This document shows positions 1 to 6,969 of a stretch of DNA of 23,755 nucleotides, piece by piece. Position 1 is the stretch's first letter; each line of letters begins with the position of its first letter. The position numbers and the translations under genes are program-made. The notes beneath the pieces are model-generated. The model made no database searches and had not been told where the DNA came from. It saw only the letters and a list, made by a program, of their open reading frames with translations. The DNA is taken from contig JAICIG010000061.1 in the NCBI GenBank assembly GCA_025924495.1, positions 1 through 23,755 of the forward strand. Reading direction: 5' to 3'. This stretch comes from Pirellulales bacterium (GTDB lineage: Bacteria > Planctomycetota > Planctomycetia > Pirellulales > JAICIG01).

Positions 1-164
1 AGGAAGCGGAATTGGACGTCTGTCTGGAAGCGATCGACCGGCGGCGAGCGGAACTGTTTGAGGAATTCAAGCCGCTCGGAGAGTTGAGTTTCGCCGAGAA
101 ACCCAAACGCCTGCGTCAACGGATTGAAAAGTATTGGAAGATCCGACGCGACGTCGCCCGATAA
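1..164 (+). CDS. C-terminal end of an unidentified protein (5' end outside window)
   Basis: An open frame runs from the window edge to a TAA at 162-164 and gives the last 53 residues of a protein. The visible part is highly charged and helical in character, rich in Glu, Arg and Lys, with a basic end (RQRIEKYWKIRRDVAR). No motif allows a family call. It ends 18 bases before the stop of the convergent UdgX gene, with no clear terminator hairpin between them. That it is coding rests on the open frame and on a composition plausible for a soluble helical tail. Confidence 0.5.
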   Translation, partial: EAELDVCLEAIDRRRAELFEEFKPLGELSFAEKPKRLRQRIEKYWKIRRDVAR

Positions 165-182
165 GCGATGGCGGGCTGGTTC

Positions 183-878
183 TTATTTCGACCGGCGCGG
201 CCGGCGATTCGAGATCGCCGCGGCAGCCAGCTTCAGGTCGCTCACGAATTGCGCATGCATTTCCTCTCGCTGCGCGTGATCGGGCGCTCGTAAAATGGCG
301 GAAGGATGATAGGTGGCGACGAGCGCCGGCGCCCAATCGCTCGCGAGTATCTGGCCGCGCTCGCGCGTGATGCGGAACGCCGGACCCAACAACGACTGGG
401 CCGCCGTTGCGCCCAGGCAGACAATCGCCTCTGGTCCAATCGCCTCGATCTCGGCGGCCAGCCAAGGCCGGCAGGCTGCGACTTCGCGCGACGAGGGCTT
501 CCCATGCAGGCGCCGCTTGCCTTGCGGCGTCCATTTGAAGTGCTTCACGGCGTTGGTAATGTAAACCTCGTCTCGCTCGATGCCGGCCTCTTCGAGTGCG
601 GCGGCGAGCAGTTTCCCTGCCGGGCCGACGAAGGGGCGGCCTTGCAGATCTTCCTGGTCCCCCGGTTGTTCGCCGGCCATCAGGATTCGCGCGTGGACAT
701 CGCCTTCGCCGAATACCGTTTGCGTCGCATTCATGTACAAAGGGCAGCCGTGGCACTCCCGCGCCGCTTTGCGCAATGCGGGGATCGTGCGTTTCTCGGG
801 CAGATAATCGGCGGCCGAAGTTTTTGCCGCCGGCGCCTTGGCCGCCGCAGCCTTCGAGCTTGAACGTTTTGCGGTCAT
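183..878 (-). CDS. udgX: UdgX-type uracil-DNA glycosylase (family 4-like, covalent uracil-DNA binder)
   Basis: This 231-residue protein has the family 4/UdgX fold signatures: a uracil-site motif GEQPGDQED (69-77), HPSAILR (191-197), and four cysteines (42, 45, 136, 154) placed as the iron-sulfur ligands of family 4 enzymes. The loop KRRLH (121-125) matches the UdgX-specific KRRIH insertion, whose histidine (here H125) forms a covalent bond to the deoxyribose after uracil excision. GEQPG, rather than the GEAPG usual in family 4, also points to UdgX. The first 25 residues are Ala/Lys/Ser-rich and probably disordered. The ATG at 878 lies 23 bases after the stop of the upstream methyltransferase gene; longer readings of the frame run into that gene. 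It is the last gene of a transketolase-methyltransferase-udgX unit. Expected role: recognition of uracil in DNA during repair. The Ile-to-Leu change in the loop is conservative. Confidence 0.9.
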   Translation of the reverse strand: MTAKRSSSKAAAAKAPAAKTSAADYLPEKRTIPALRKAARECHGCPLYMNATQTVFGEGDVHARILMAGEQPGDQEDLQGRPFVGPAGKLLAAALEEAGIERDEVYITNAVKHFKWTPQGKRRLHGKPSSREVAACRPWLAAEIEAIGPEAIVCLGATAAQSLLGPAFRITRERGQILASDWAPALVATYHPSAILRAPDHAQREEMHAQFVSDLKLAAAAISNRRPRRSK

Positions 879-901
879 CGACGCAGTTCCTGTTGTCAAC
901 G

Positions 902-1819
902 CTACTTGACTGCCCAGGCCGCATAGTTCAGGCAGGTCAACGTGAAGTCGGTGCGGTCGAGCAGAAAGGTCGGTTCGCCGGGTGATAGCAGACGATGGAA
1001 TAAGGCCAACTGCCGCTTTGTCAGATAGGGCTCGACGCGCTCCCGCAAGTGGGCCAGATAACCCACGAGAAACTCTCGAACGTCCGGATCGGCCAGGCCC
1101 GTGCGGCTGATCGCGTAGGTCCTGACAGAGCACGACGTAAACCCGGCGGCGTGAAACTCCTGCGGCAGAAAGCGACCCATGTAGTACTTGTCCGGCTCTG
1201 CACTCTCGCGCCGAAAGGCGGCCAGTTCCGCCTGACGGATCGCGAGTTCCAGAGCGGGGGGCCAGGGTAATACCACCTCGTGCAAGCTGTCGTTTTCGAG
1301 CACGGCCGCACGACCGCCGGGACGCGTCACGCGACGCATTTCCTGGAGCACCGCCGTCGAGTTGGGCAGGCTGTATAAACTCTGTGCGCACCACACGACG
1401 TCGAACGAATTGTCTGGGAACGGAAGCTTGAGGGCGTTGGACGCCAATGCAGCGACATGAGAGCCGCCGTGAAGGCCTGGCGAGACCGGCGGGCGGCTCG
1501 CCGCTCGCAAGTACGATAAATTCGTATCCATGGCGATGACGACCGCTTCGGCGCCAAACAACTTCGACAGCCAGCCCGCGTAGGTGCCATCGCCACAAGC
1601 GATATCGAGCCCTAAGCTCGCTGCGTTTGGGAAAACATCGGCCAGCAACTGCTGCAATTCGGCGCGAAACGCGCGATGGTAAGCCGCCTGATACCGCGTG
1701 TAGTCGGGCAGGCCTTCGGCCAACTTAGGCGGCGGCGCTGGTTGCAGAGCATTTTGGTCGATCGACTCGCTCAGCGCAGCGGCAAACGCAGGCGCGCGAT
1801 CGTCGGCTCCGATGCTCAT
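902..1819 (-). CDS. Class I SAM-dependent methyltransferase, substrate unknown
   Basis: The 305-residue product carries the Rossmann methyltransferase signatures: motif I LDIACGDGTY (71-80), an acidic residue after strand 2 (D98), FDVVWC (139-144) as motif IV, and RRVTRPGGR (162-170) before strand 5. This layout is that of the UbiE/Methyltransf_11 group of small-molecule methyltransferases. The C-terminal third is helical and unlike any specific subfamily I can name, so the acceptor is unknown. The ATG overlaps the transketolase stop as ATGA (1816-1819), which indicates translational coupling. UdgX follows 23 bases downstream. Alternatives are an arsenite- or quinone-type methyltransferase, but neither the cysteine pattern nor the context supports these. 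Confidence 0.85.
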   Translation of the reverse strand: MSIGADDRAPAFAAALSESIDQNALQPAPPPKLAEGLPDYTRYQAAYHRAFRAELQQLLADVFPNAASLGLDIACGDGTYAGWLSKLFGAEAVVIAMDTNLSYLRAASRPPVSPGLHGGSHVAALASNALKLPFPDNSFDVVWCAQSLYSLPNSTAVLQEMRRVTRPGGRAAVLENDSLHEVVLPWPPALELAIRQAELAAFRRESAEPDKYYMGRFLPQEFHAAGFTSCSVRTYAISRTGLADPDVREFLVGYLAHLRERVEPYLTKRQLALFHRLLSPGEPTFLLDRTDFTLTCLNYAAWAVK

Positions 1820-3747
1820 GGCCGCAGTCCGGAGGGGTGGTCGAAGCGACGCAGCCCGGCCGCGCCGGCGCTTTCGAAGCTGCGGCCGGCCAGCGCCTTG
1901 GCTGCCGCGGCAATGTGCTCGGCGTCGATGCCGGCGGCGGCCAGCAGTTCTTCCGGCGTACCCGAACCTGGCATCTGGCGGACCGCCAGTTGCACAATTA
2001 CCGGTTGTGGCGAGCTATCGGCCGCCGATTCGCCGGCAGCGAACGCTTCCATGACGGCAGCGCCCAATCCGCCTTCGACCCAATGATCTTCGACGACGAG
2101 CAAGCGGCCGCCCGTGTCGCGATCCGCTTGCAGCAACGTTTCGCGATCGATCGGTTTGACCGAGTAGGCGTCGATGATGCGCAGGCGGATGCCTTCCGCC
2201 GCGAGTTGTTCGTAGGCCTTCAGCGCCTCGTGCACGGTAATGCCGGCTGCGACCACGGCCACGTCGTCATGCTCCGATCGTCTCAGCACTTTGCTGCCGC
2301 CGACTTCGAAGGGCTCGTGCTCGTCGTAGATAATCTCGGTCTTGGCCCTTGTGGTGCGCAGGTAAGAGATGCCGCGCGTTTCGGCCATCAGCTCGACCAG
2401 CCTTGCGGTTTGATTGGCGTCGCAGGGGTAAAGTACGGTGCTGCCAAACACAGCGCGCATCATCGTCAGATCCTCGAGCGCCATCTGCGAGGGCCCATCC
2501 TCGCCGATACTGACGCCCGCATGCGAGCCGCACAAGCGAATGTTGGCGTCGCTGATGGCGGCCATGCGAATCTGATCGTAGGCCCGAGTGAGGAACGCGG
2601 CGAAGGTGGAGGCGAAGGCCTTTTTGCCGCGCAGCCCTAGGCCAACGGTCGAGGCAATCAGTTGTTGCTCGGCAATAAACATCTCGAAAAATCGGTTCGG
2701 AAACGCCTTTTGAAATTCGTCAGAGTGGGTCGAATTCGAGACCTCGCCATCGAGCACGACCATGTCGCTTAGGCTTGCGCCGAGTGCAACGAGCGCGTCG
2801 CCATAAGCTTTGCGGGTCGCTTCTTTGGCGCCCGCCTTGTAGACGGGAAGCTTGAGCGGCTTTTCGGCGACGGTGCGCGCCGGTTCTCGTCGCTCGGGCA
2901 AAGCGACGGAGACCCGTATCTGTCGCTCGCCGCCTAACTCTGCGATGGCTGCTTTGGCTTCATCGGGGGGCAAGGCTTTGCCGTGCCAGCCGTTGACGTT
3001 CTCCAACGACTTAACGCCCCGACCTTTGATGGTCTTAGCAATCAAGCACGTCGGCATATCTTGCTGCGCAATCGCTTCGGCGAAAGCCAGATCGATGGCC
3101 GGCAGATCGTGCCCATCAAGCTCGACGGTATTCCAGCCGAACGCCCGAGCACGGTTGGCGTAGGCTGCGCTATCCCAACCCAGTTCGGTTTCGCCGCGCT
3201 GGCCGAGCCGGTTCATGTCGATGATGGCGATCAAGTGGTTGAGCTTATAGTAGGACGCTTTATCGAAGGCTTCCCAGACCGAGCCTTCGGCCATTTCGCT
3301 GTCGCCGAGCAGCACCCAGGTGCGGTAGGGCAGCTCGTCGAGATATTTGCCGTTGAGCGCCATGCCGACGCCGATGCCAATGCCTTGCCCCAACGAACCG
3401 GTCGCCGCTTCGACCCACGGCAACACGCGCGGATTCGGGTGGCCTTGCAGCCGGCTGCCGAACTTGCGGAAAGTCAGCAATTCTTCGTCGCCAATGACGC
3501 CGACCGCCTTATAAATGGCATACAGCAGCGGCGACGCGTGCCCTTTGCTGAAAATCAGCCGATCGTTGTTCGGGTTGTGGGGTTCCTGCCCATCGTATTG
3601 CAGGTAGCGGCTGATCAGCACGGCCATCAGATCGGCGGCCGAGAGAGACGAGGTGGGATGTCCGGAACCAGCCGCTGTCGAACAACGGATACTGTCGACG
3701 CGCAACTGAGCGGCCAACTCCTTCCATGTTTGTAATACGTCGGTCAT
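1816..3747 (-). CDS. tkt: Transketolase (full length, single polypeptide)
   Basis: Transketolase moves two-carbon ketol units between sugar phosphates in the pentose phosphate pathway, using thiamine diphosphate and Mg2+, and makes or consumes sedoheptulose 7-phosphate. The 643-residue protein shows all three domains. The N-terminal domain has H30 in SGHPTSS, SKGHASPLLY (67-76) and a cofactor motif GDSEMAEG (148-155) ending in N179. The pyrimidine domain has the catalytic Glu in IAEQQL, and a C-terminal transketolase domain follows. Length and motif spelling resemble the shorter animal/archaeal-like transketolases rather than the E. coli TktA type. I place the start at the ATG at 3747 because AAGGAG lies 8 bases upstream; the frame extends to a GTG at 3765 without such support. 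It is first in a unit with the methyltransferase and UdgX. Confidence 0.93.
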   Translation of the reverse strand: MTDVLQTWKELAAQLRVDSIRCSTAAGSGHPTSSLSAADLMAVLISRYLQYDGQEPHNPNNDRLIFSKGHASPLLYAIYKAVGVIGDEELLTFRKFGSRLQGHPNPRVLPWVEAATGSLGQGIGIGVGMALNGKYLDELPYRTWVLLGDSEMAEGSVWEAFDKASYYKLNHLIAIIDMNRLGQRGETELGWDSAAYANRARAFGWNTVELDGHDLPAIDLAFAEAIAQQDMPTCLIAKTIKGRGVKSLENVNGWHGKALPPDEAKAAIAELGGERQIRVSVALPERREPARTVAEKPLKLPVYKAGAKEATRKAYGDALVALGASLSDMVVLDGEVSNSTHSDEFQKAFPNRFFEMFIAEQQLIASTVGLGLRGKKAFASTFAAFLTRAYDQIRMAAISDANIRLCGSHAGVSIGEDGPSQMALEDLTMMRAVFGSTVLYPCDANQTARLVELMAETRGISYLRTTRAKTEIIYDEHEPFEVGGSKVLRRSEHDDVAVVAAGITVHEALKAYEQLAAEGIRLRIIDAYSVKPIDRETLLQADRDTGGRLLVVEDHWVEGGLGAAVMEAFAAGESAADSSPQPVIVQLAVRQMPGSGTPEELLAAAGIDAEHIAAAAKALAGRSFESAGAAGLRRFDHPSGLRP

Positions 3748-3755
3748 GAGACTTG

Positions 3756-3761
3756 CTCCTT
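3756..3761 (-). promoter_or_regulatory. Ribosome binding site fixing the transketolase start
   Basis: On the minus strand AAGGAG is followed by eight bases and the ATG at 3747-3745. This is an ideal Shine-Dalgarno arrangement and argues against the upstream in-frame GTG at 3765. Confidence 0.75.
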
Positions 3762-3802
3762 GCACCGCATCCGATCAAAAGAATCGACCTCTTAAACCGC
3801 GG

Positions 3803-4198
3803 TTAGCCGACCGGTCGTTCCTGCCGACCGTCGTGTTCGCTCTCCTCGCCCAGGATCTCCTTGATCCGCTCTTCCAGCCGGTCGAGATCCCACTTGCCCT
3901 GGTCGCGAATGATCGATCGAAGCAGCGGATTGATCTCGCCGATGGTGTCGAGAATGTCGCTTAGCAACTCGTATTGCTCTTGCCCCTTCGACTCCGACCG
4001 AGGCACGCCGGTCAGATCTCGCAGGATCGCGTTTTCGGAGCGGGAGGCGATGAACGGCTGATCGATACTCTCGACGTAGACATGGGTGCGCCTGCCTGGA
4101 CCGCGGTCTTCTTCGATGGGCTCGAGGCCGACGATGCTGTCGGAGCGAAAGAACTTGCCGTACCCTAGCGCTACCATGACTCCTTTGTCGATACGCAT
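3803..4198 (-). CDS. RemA-like (DUF370) protein with C-terminal helical extension
   Basis: The first 65 or so residues of this 131-residue protein resemble the RemA/DUF370 family, DNA-binding regulators known from Bacillus matrix genes. LGYGKFFRSDSIVGLEPI (11-28) aligns with the family's short N-terminal strand-Gly-strand block. GRRTHVYVESIDQPFIASRS (35-54) aligns with the GRRTRAVV-type block. The family is usually under 90 residues. Here an added charged helical segment (about 70-120) contains KWDLDRLEERIKEIL and may form a coiled coil. The start at 4198 is supported by GAGG seven bases upstream. It lies 55 bases before the transketolase gene and 105 after the DksA-like gene, so it may share transcripts with either. 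The assignment is by motif recognition and should be read as RemA-like. No function in this organism is known from the sequence. Confidence 0.65.
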   Translation of the reverse strand: MRIDKGVMVALGYGKFFRSDSIVGLEPIEEDRGPGRRTHVYVESIDQPFIASRSENAILRDLTGVPRSESKGQEQYELLSDILDTIGEINPLLRSIIRDQGKWDLDRLEERIKEILGEESEHDGRQERPVG

Positions 4199-4303
4199 GG
4201 TCGGTCCTCATTCATTCTCATCGCCTGCCGGCGCCCGTCTTGCGATTGCTCATGCACGCCGCGCCCGACTTGCTCGCCGGGCTGGCTCGTGCGCGTGCGG
4301 ACT

Positions 4304-4666
4304 TCAGGTCAGGCCCTGTTGGCGTTCCGCGCAGGCAATGCAATGAGGCGTGTAAGGCAGCGCGTTCAAGCGCGTTTCGGAGATTTCTTGCCCGCACTCT
4401 TGGCATGTTCCAAAGGTTCCAGCCTCGATGCGTTCCAGTGCGCCGTCGACAGCTTCCAGGATTTCATGCTCGTTCTGCGCCACGGCCAGGTCGGCGTCTT
4501 CGCCTTCGCTGTCCATGTCGGCCAGATGGGTGCGGACGGCCGAAATCTCGCCGGTCGCCGCGCCGTTTTCAGTCAGTGCGGCCTGAACATGGTCGACGGC
4601 GGTGAACAAGCGCTCGCGCATTTCCAATAGCTTCGAACGGAACTTTTGTGCTTGTGCGTGATCCAT
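4304..4666 (-). CDS. DksA/TraR-family zinc-finger protein
   Basis: DksA/TraR proteins enter the secondary channel of RNA polymerase and change initiation, in many species together with ppGpp. This 120-residue protein has an N-terminal helical hairpin (about 5-80) and a C-terminal C4 zinc finger with C88, C91, C109 and C112 (CQECG and CIAC). At the coiled-coil tip, where DksA carries DxxDxA, the protein reads ExxDxA (E56, D59, A61), so the acidic tip is kept with one Asp-to-Glu change. It is slightly shorter than E. coli DksA (151). The ATG at 4666 lacks a good Shine-Dalgarno sequence. A plausible sigma70-type promoter lies just upstream (4700-4728). Whether it is a true DksA or one of the many YbiI/YocK-like relatives cannot be settled from sequence alone. 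Confidence 0.88.
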   Translation of the reverse strand: MDHAQAQKFRSKLLEMRERLFTAVDHVQAALTENGAATGEISAVRTHLADMDSEGEDADLAVAQNEHEILEAVDGALERIEAGTFGTCQECGQEISETRLNALPYTPHCIACAERQQGLT

Positions 4667-4699
4667 GATGTAGGTTCTGCAGCCTTTCTCTTCGAGATG

Positions 4700-4728
4700 G
4701 TTTAATGGCAAAGTACGTAGGTTTTCAA
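4700..4728 (-). promoter_or_regulatory. Candidate sigma70-type promoter for the DksA-like gene
   Basis: On the minus strand a TTGAAA box (4728-4723) is followed after exactly 17 bases by TTAAAC (4705-4700), about 34 bases before the ATG. The -35 box matches five of six consensus bases but the -10 box only three, so this is a weak prediction. Confidence 0.3.
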
Positions 4729-4767
4729 TTTTCGACGCACCAGACGCATGAACGACGAGAAAGCCGT

Positions 4768-5025
4768 CTATGCCGCCGGGCGCGGAGCTTGGGTCTCGTC
4801 GATGGCCGAAGCTCGATGGCCGCCGCGCGTGCGATTCAATAGTGCCAAGAGCGCCGCGAAGCCCAACAGGCCGGCCAGTCCCCATTCGAGTCGCGAATTG
4901 TTCGTCGCGGCCGGTTGGTTGTCGGGCGGCGGCGGTTGAGACCCATCCTGAGCGCCTGCGGGCGTGGCCGCCAAACAGAGGCCAAGCACGAGAGCTCGAG
5001 CCGCATTAATCATGAAATTCCTCAT
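4768..5025 (-). CDS. Small exported protein with WGxxGxxG-type C-terminal membrane anchor
   Basis: The 85-residue product begins with a signal peptide: a short basic start, the hydrophobic run ALVLGLCLAATPAGAQ, and a likely cleavage after AGA near residue 25. A Pro/Asn/Gln-rich linker follows. Next is a transmembrane segment that opens with EWGLAGLLGFAALLALLN and ends in NRTRGGHR, so positive charges lie just after the membrane. The WGxxGxxG start of the helix is the signature of a recognised family of short exported proteins with that C-terminal motif. Its function is not known. AGGAG six bases before the ATG at 5025 fixes the start; longer readings of the frame lack such a signal. The mature protein would be a short periplasmic linker plus an anchor. 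A CACGTG-centred palindrome lies 57 bases upstream. Confidence 0.7.
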   Translation of the reverse strand: MRNFMINAARALVLGLCLAATPAGAQDGSQPPPPDNQPAATNNSRLEWGLAGLLGFAALLALLNRTRGGHRASAIDETQAPRPAA

Positions 5026-5503
5026 GGTTCTCTCCTCGGCGCCACTAGGGGCCCCGCGTTTGCTCCACGGTGAAACTAACGGCGCCACGTGGTGCAATTT
5101 TGAAGCCAAGGGTGCGCAAAAAATCTTCGCTGCGCTATAAACGGCTCGCGAATCAAAAGCGATAGCGAGCCGCAGCCGAGTTTCAACCCGACCGCCAACC
5201 GGCGGATGCAAGCATGAAGTCTGGCCGGTTCTCTGCGGCCGTCGGCGCGTTGTCGTGTGCCCGTTGCTCGGCTCTGCCTGTTCTCTATGCCCGTGACAGG
5301 AAACTCCGCAGCGCTTTCTCTTCTGGCTCAGTCAAGATCATCATGACCGCCCGTCAGGCGGCGCCATGCTTTTAACCGATTGGAGGCGCGGCCTCTGCTG
5401 CGACAAAGGCATATAAGTTGCACCGAAACGCCGAGTTGAAGAATTGGCGTCGATCCGTGAAGCCGGCGACGAACCGCCATTATGCGTATCAAGGAGCACG
5501 AAC
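5026..5503. other. Divergent intergenic region of 478 bases
   Basis: This stretch separates the minus-strand WGxxGxxG gene from the plus-strand gene at 5504 and should hold both promoters. Seen in it are an imperfect palindrome around CACGTG (5082-5095) and a small hairpin of CCGCC, five bases, GGCGG (5347-5361). A TATAAG element (5412-5417), about 90 bases before the plus-strand ATG, has no good -35 partner at the usual distance. I see no convincing gene; the open frames here are short or lie opposite coding sequence. Confidence 0.6.
5082..5095. promoter_or_regulatory. Imperfect 14-base palindrome centred on CACGTG
   Basis: GCGCCACGTGGTGC is symmetric at 12 of 14 positions, with a perfect CCACGTGG core. 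It sits 57 to 70 bases upstream of the ATG of the WGxxGxxG gene, a position suitable for an operator. No matching second site was seen nearby, so its role is a guess. Confidence 0.25.
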
Positions 5504-5806
5504 ATGATTGAAACTCCTCACAAAAGAGCCGGAGACGGCGGAAACGTGGGCGTTTCTCCTGCTGAGCAGGAGCGGCAGCGGAAGATGTCTCACCCGGGGA
5601 CGGGCATGCAGGAAGACGTAGGAAGCGCGCTCCATCCGCCGCACCACCCTGGGGCAGCAGATAGCTCGCAGGGGGCGTCGAATCCGATGACGCCGCCGCC
5701 TGAAGCTCGCACCGATTGGCCTCGCGGCGTCGGTGAATTGGGAACCGAAGGCATGGACCCTTCGCAACCTTTGAATGAAGAGCCGCGTTTGGGGCGAGAA
5801 CCTTAG
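5504..5806 (+). CDS. Small hydrophilic, probably disordered protein of unknown function
   Basis: The ATG at 5504 has AAGGAG seven bases upstream, which supports this start over the earlier in-frame ATG at 5444. The 100-residue product has no signal peptide or membrane segment. It is rich in Pro, Gly, Glu, Arg and Ser, with a His/Pro patch (LHPPHHPGA) in the middle, and almost lacks aromatic residues. Such composition points to an intrinsically disordered protein. I recognise no family. It stands alone on the plus strand and ends 17 bases before the stop of the convergent topoisomerase gene. The good ribosome site is the main reason to believe it is expressed. Confidence 0.55.
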   Translation: MIETPHKRAGDGGNVGVSPAEQERQRKMSHPGTGMQEDVGSALHPPHHPGAADSSQGASNPMTPPPEARTDWPRGVGELGTEGMDPSQPLNEEPRLGREP

Positions 5807-5823
5807 TTCTCCCGGCTAACGCA

Positions 5824-6969
5824 TCAGCCCTGGCCGCGGAGCTGTTTTTCCATGCGCTGCTGCAATAGAGCCAGCACCGCGGCCTCTTCGGCAGGCAGGG
5901 CAGGGAGCGAGGTACGCAACTCTTCTTCCGTTCGCTGCTGCACAACTTCTATCAGCGACCGGTCCATGTAAGCGTCGATCACCGCCGGATGAATGTAACA
6001 CTTGCGGCAGACAGCCTTCGTATTGCCCAGGCGAGCCGCCACGCGTTCGATTGCCTGCGTGACGTTGCGTTTTGCCGCGGCCTTGGAATCGAAATCCTCG
6101 AATTCGCGCAACGCTTGGGCGGCTAGCGCCGTGCCCGCCCAAGTGCGAAAATCCTTGGCGGTGAAATCCTGTCCTGTAACTTCGCGCAAGTACTCATTCA
6201 CATCCGCGGAGCCGATGTCGCGCGGCTGTCCCTCATCGTCGAGATAGCCGAACAGTTCCTGACCTGGCAGGTCCTGGCACTTGTTCACGATTTTCGCCAG
6301 GCGAGGATCGTGAAATTCGATTTCGTGCTTGATCCCGCTTTTGCCGCGAAAGCTGAAGCGGATCTTGGATCCATTGACCTGCGCATGTCGGTTGCGCATG
6401 GTCGTCAAGCCGAAAGACTCGTTCGTTTGAGCGTACTCTTCGTTGCCGACCCGAATCAAAGTGGACTCCAGCAACTGCACGACCGCCGCCAGCACTTTTT
6501 CGCGAGGAAGGCCGCGTCGCTTCAAATCGCGGCGGACGCGGCGGCGCAGCTTCGGCAACACGCTGGCAAAGGTCACGAGCCGATCATACTTCACCTCGTC
6601 TCGCACCTCGCGCCAGCGCGGATGATAACGGTATTGCTTGCGACCCCGCGCGTCACGCCCGGTTGCTTGCAGATGGCCGTTCGGGTGAGGACAAATCCAG
6701 ACATTTTCCCAGGCCGGCGGAATGACGAGCGACTTGATTCTGGCCAAGGTCTCGCGGTCGCGTATCGCCTTGCCGTCGGGGCCGACATAACGAAAGCCGG
6801 CGCCGCGGCGCTGCCGCCGGATGCCGGCGGATTCGTCCGTTACATAGCGCAACCCGGCCGCTTTCGCCGACTCGACGGGCGCCAGCGGAGCGCCATTGAG
6901 CGAAGGCAATTCGCGAGGCGCGGAACGTCGCGAACGGGCGTTGGTTGCACGGCGCGCCTTGCGAATCAT
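5824..6969 (-). CDS. DNA topoisomerase IB (poxvirus/eukaryote-type)
   Basis: Type IB topoisomerases relax supercoils by nicking one strand through a 3'-phosphotyrosine. This 381-residue protein has the bacterial topoisomerase IB layout: an N-terminal DNA-binding domain with the typical IPPAW...CP.PNGHLQATGRDARGRKQYRYH pattern (83-116), then the catalytic domain. The catalytic set is complete: R173 in TLIRVGNEEY, K210 in FRGKSG, R275 in KDFRTWAGT, and the nucleophile Y325 in CRKCYIHPAV. Family members usually have about 320-370 residues, so it is full length, with a basic N-terminal tail rich in Arg. The ATG at 6969 overlaps the stop of the upstream methyltransferase gene as TGATG, so it is translationally coupled. 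The frame extends further upstream but only inside the methyltransferase gene. Confidence 0.93.
   Translation of the reverse strand: MIRKARRATNARSRRSAPRELPSLNGAPLAPVESAKAAGLRYVTDESAGIRRQRRGAGFRYVGPDGKAIRDRETLARIKSLVIPPAWENVWICPHPNGHLQATGRDARGRKQYRYHPRWREVRDEVKYDRLVTFASVLPKLRRRVRRDLKRRGLPREKVLAAVVQLLESTLIRVGNEEYAQTNESFGLTTMRNRHAQVNGSKIRFSFRGKSGIKHEIEFHDPRLAKIVNKCQDLPGQELFGYLDDEGQPRDIGSADVNEYLREVTGQDFTAKDFRTWAGTALAAQALREFEDFDSKAAAKRNVTQAIERVAARLGNTKAVCRKCYIHPAVIDAYMDRSLIEVVQQRTEEELRTSLPALPAEEAAVLALLQQRMEKQLRGQG

Noticed and set aside
1837..3735. Plus-strand frames of 267 and 250 codons opposite transketolase
   Set aside because: They mirror the codon pattern of a complete transketolase gene and contain no recognisable domain.
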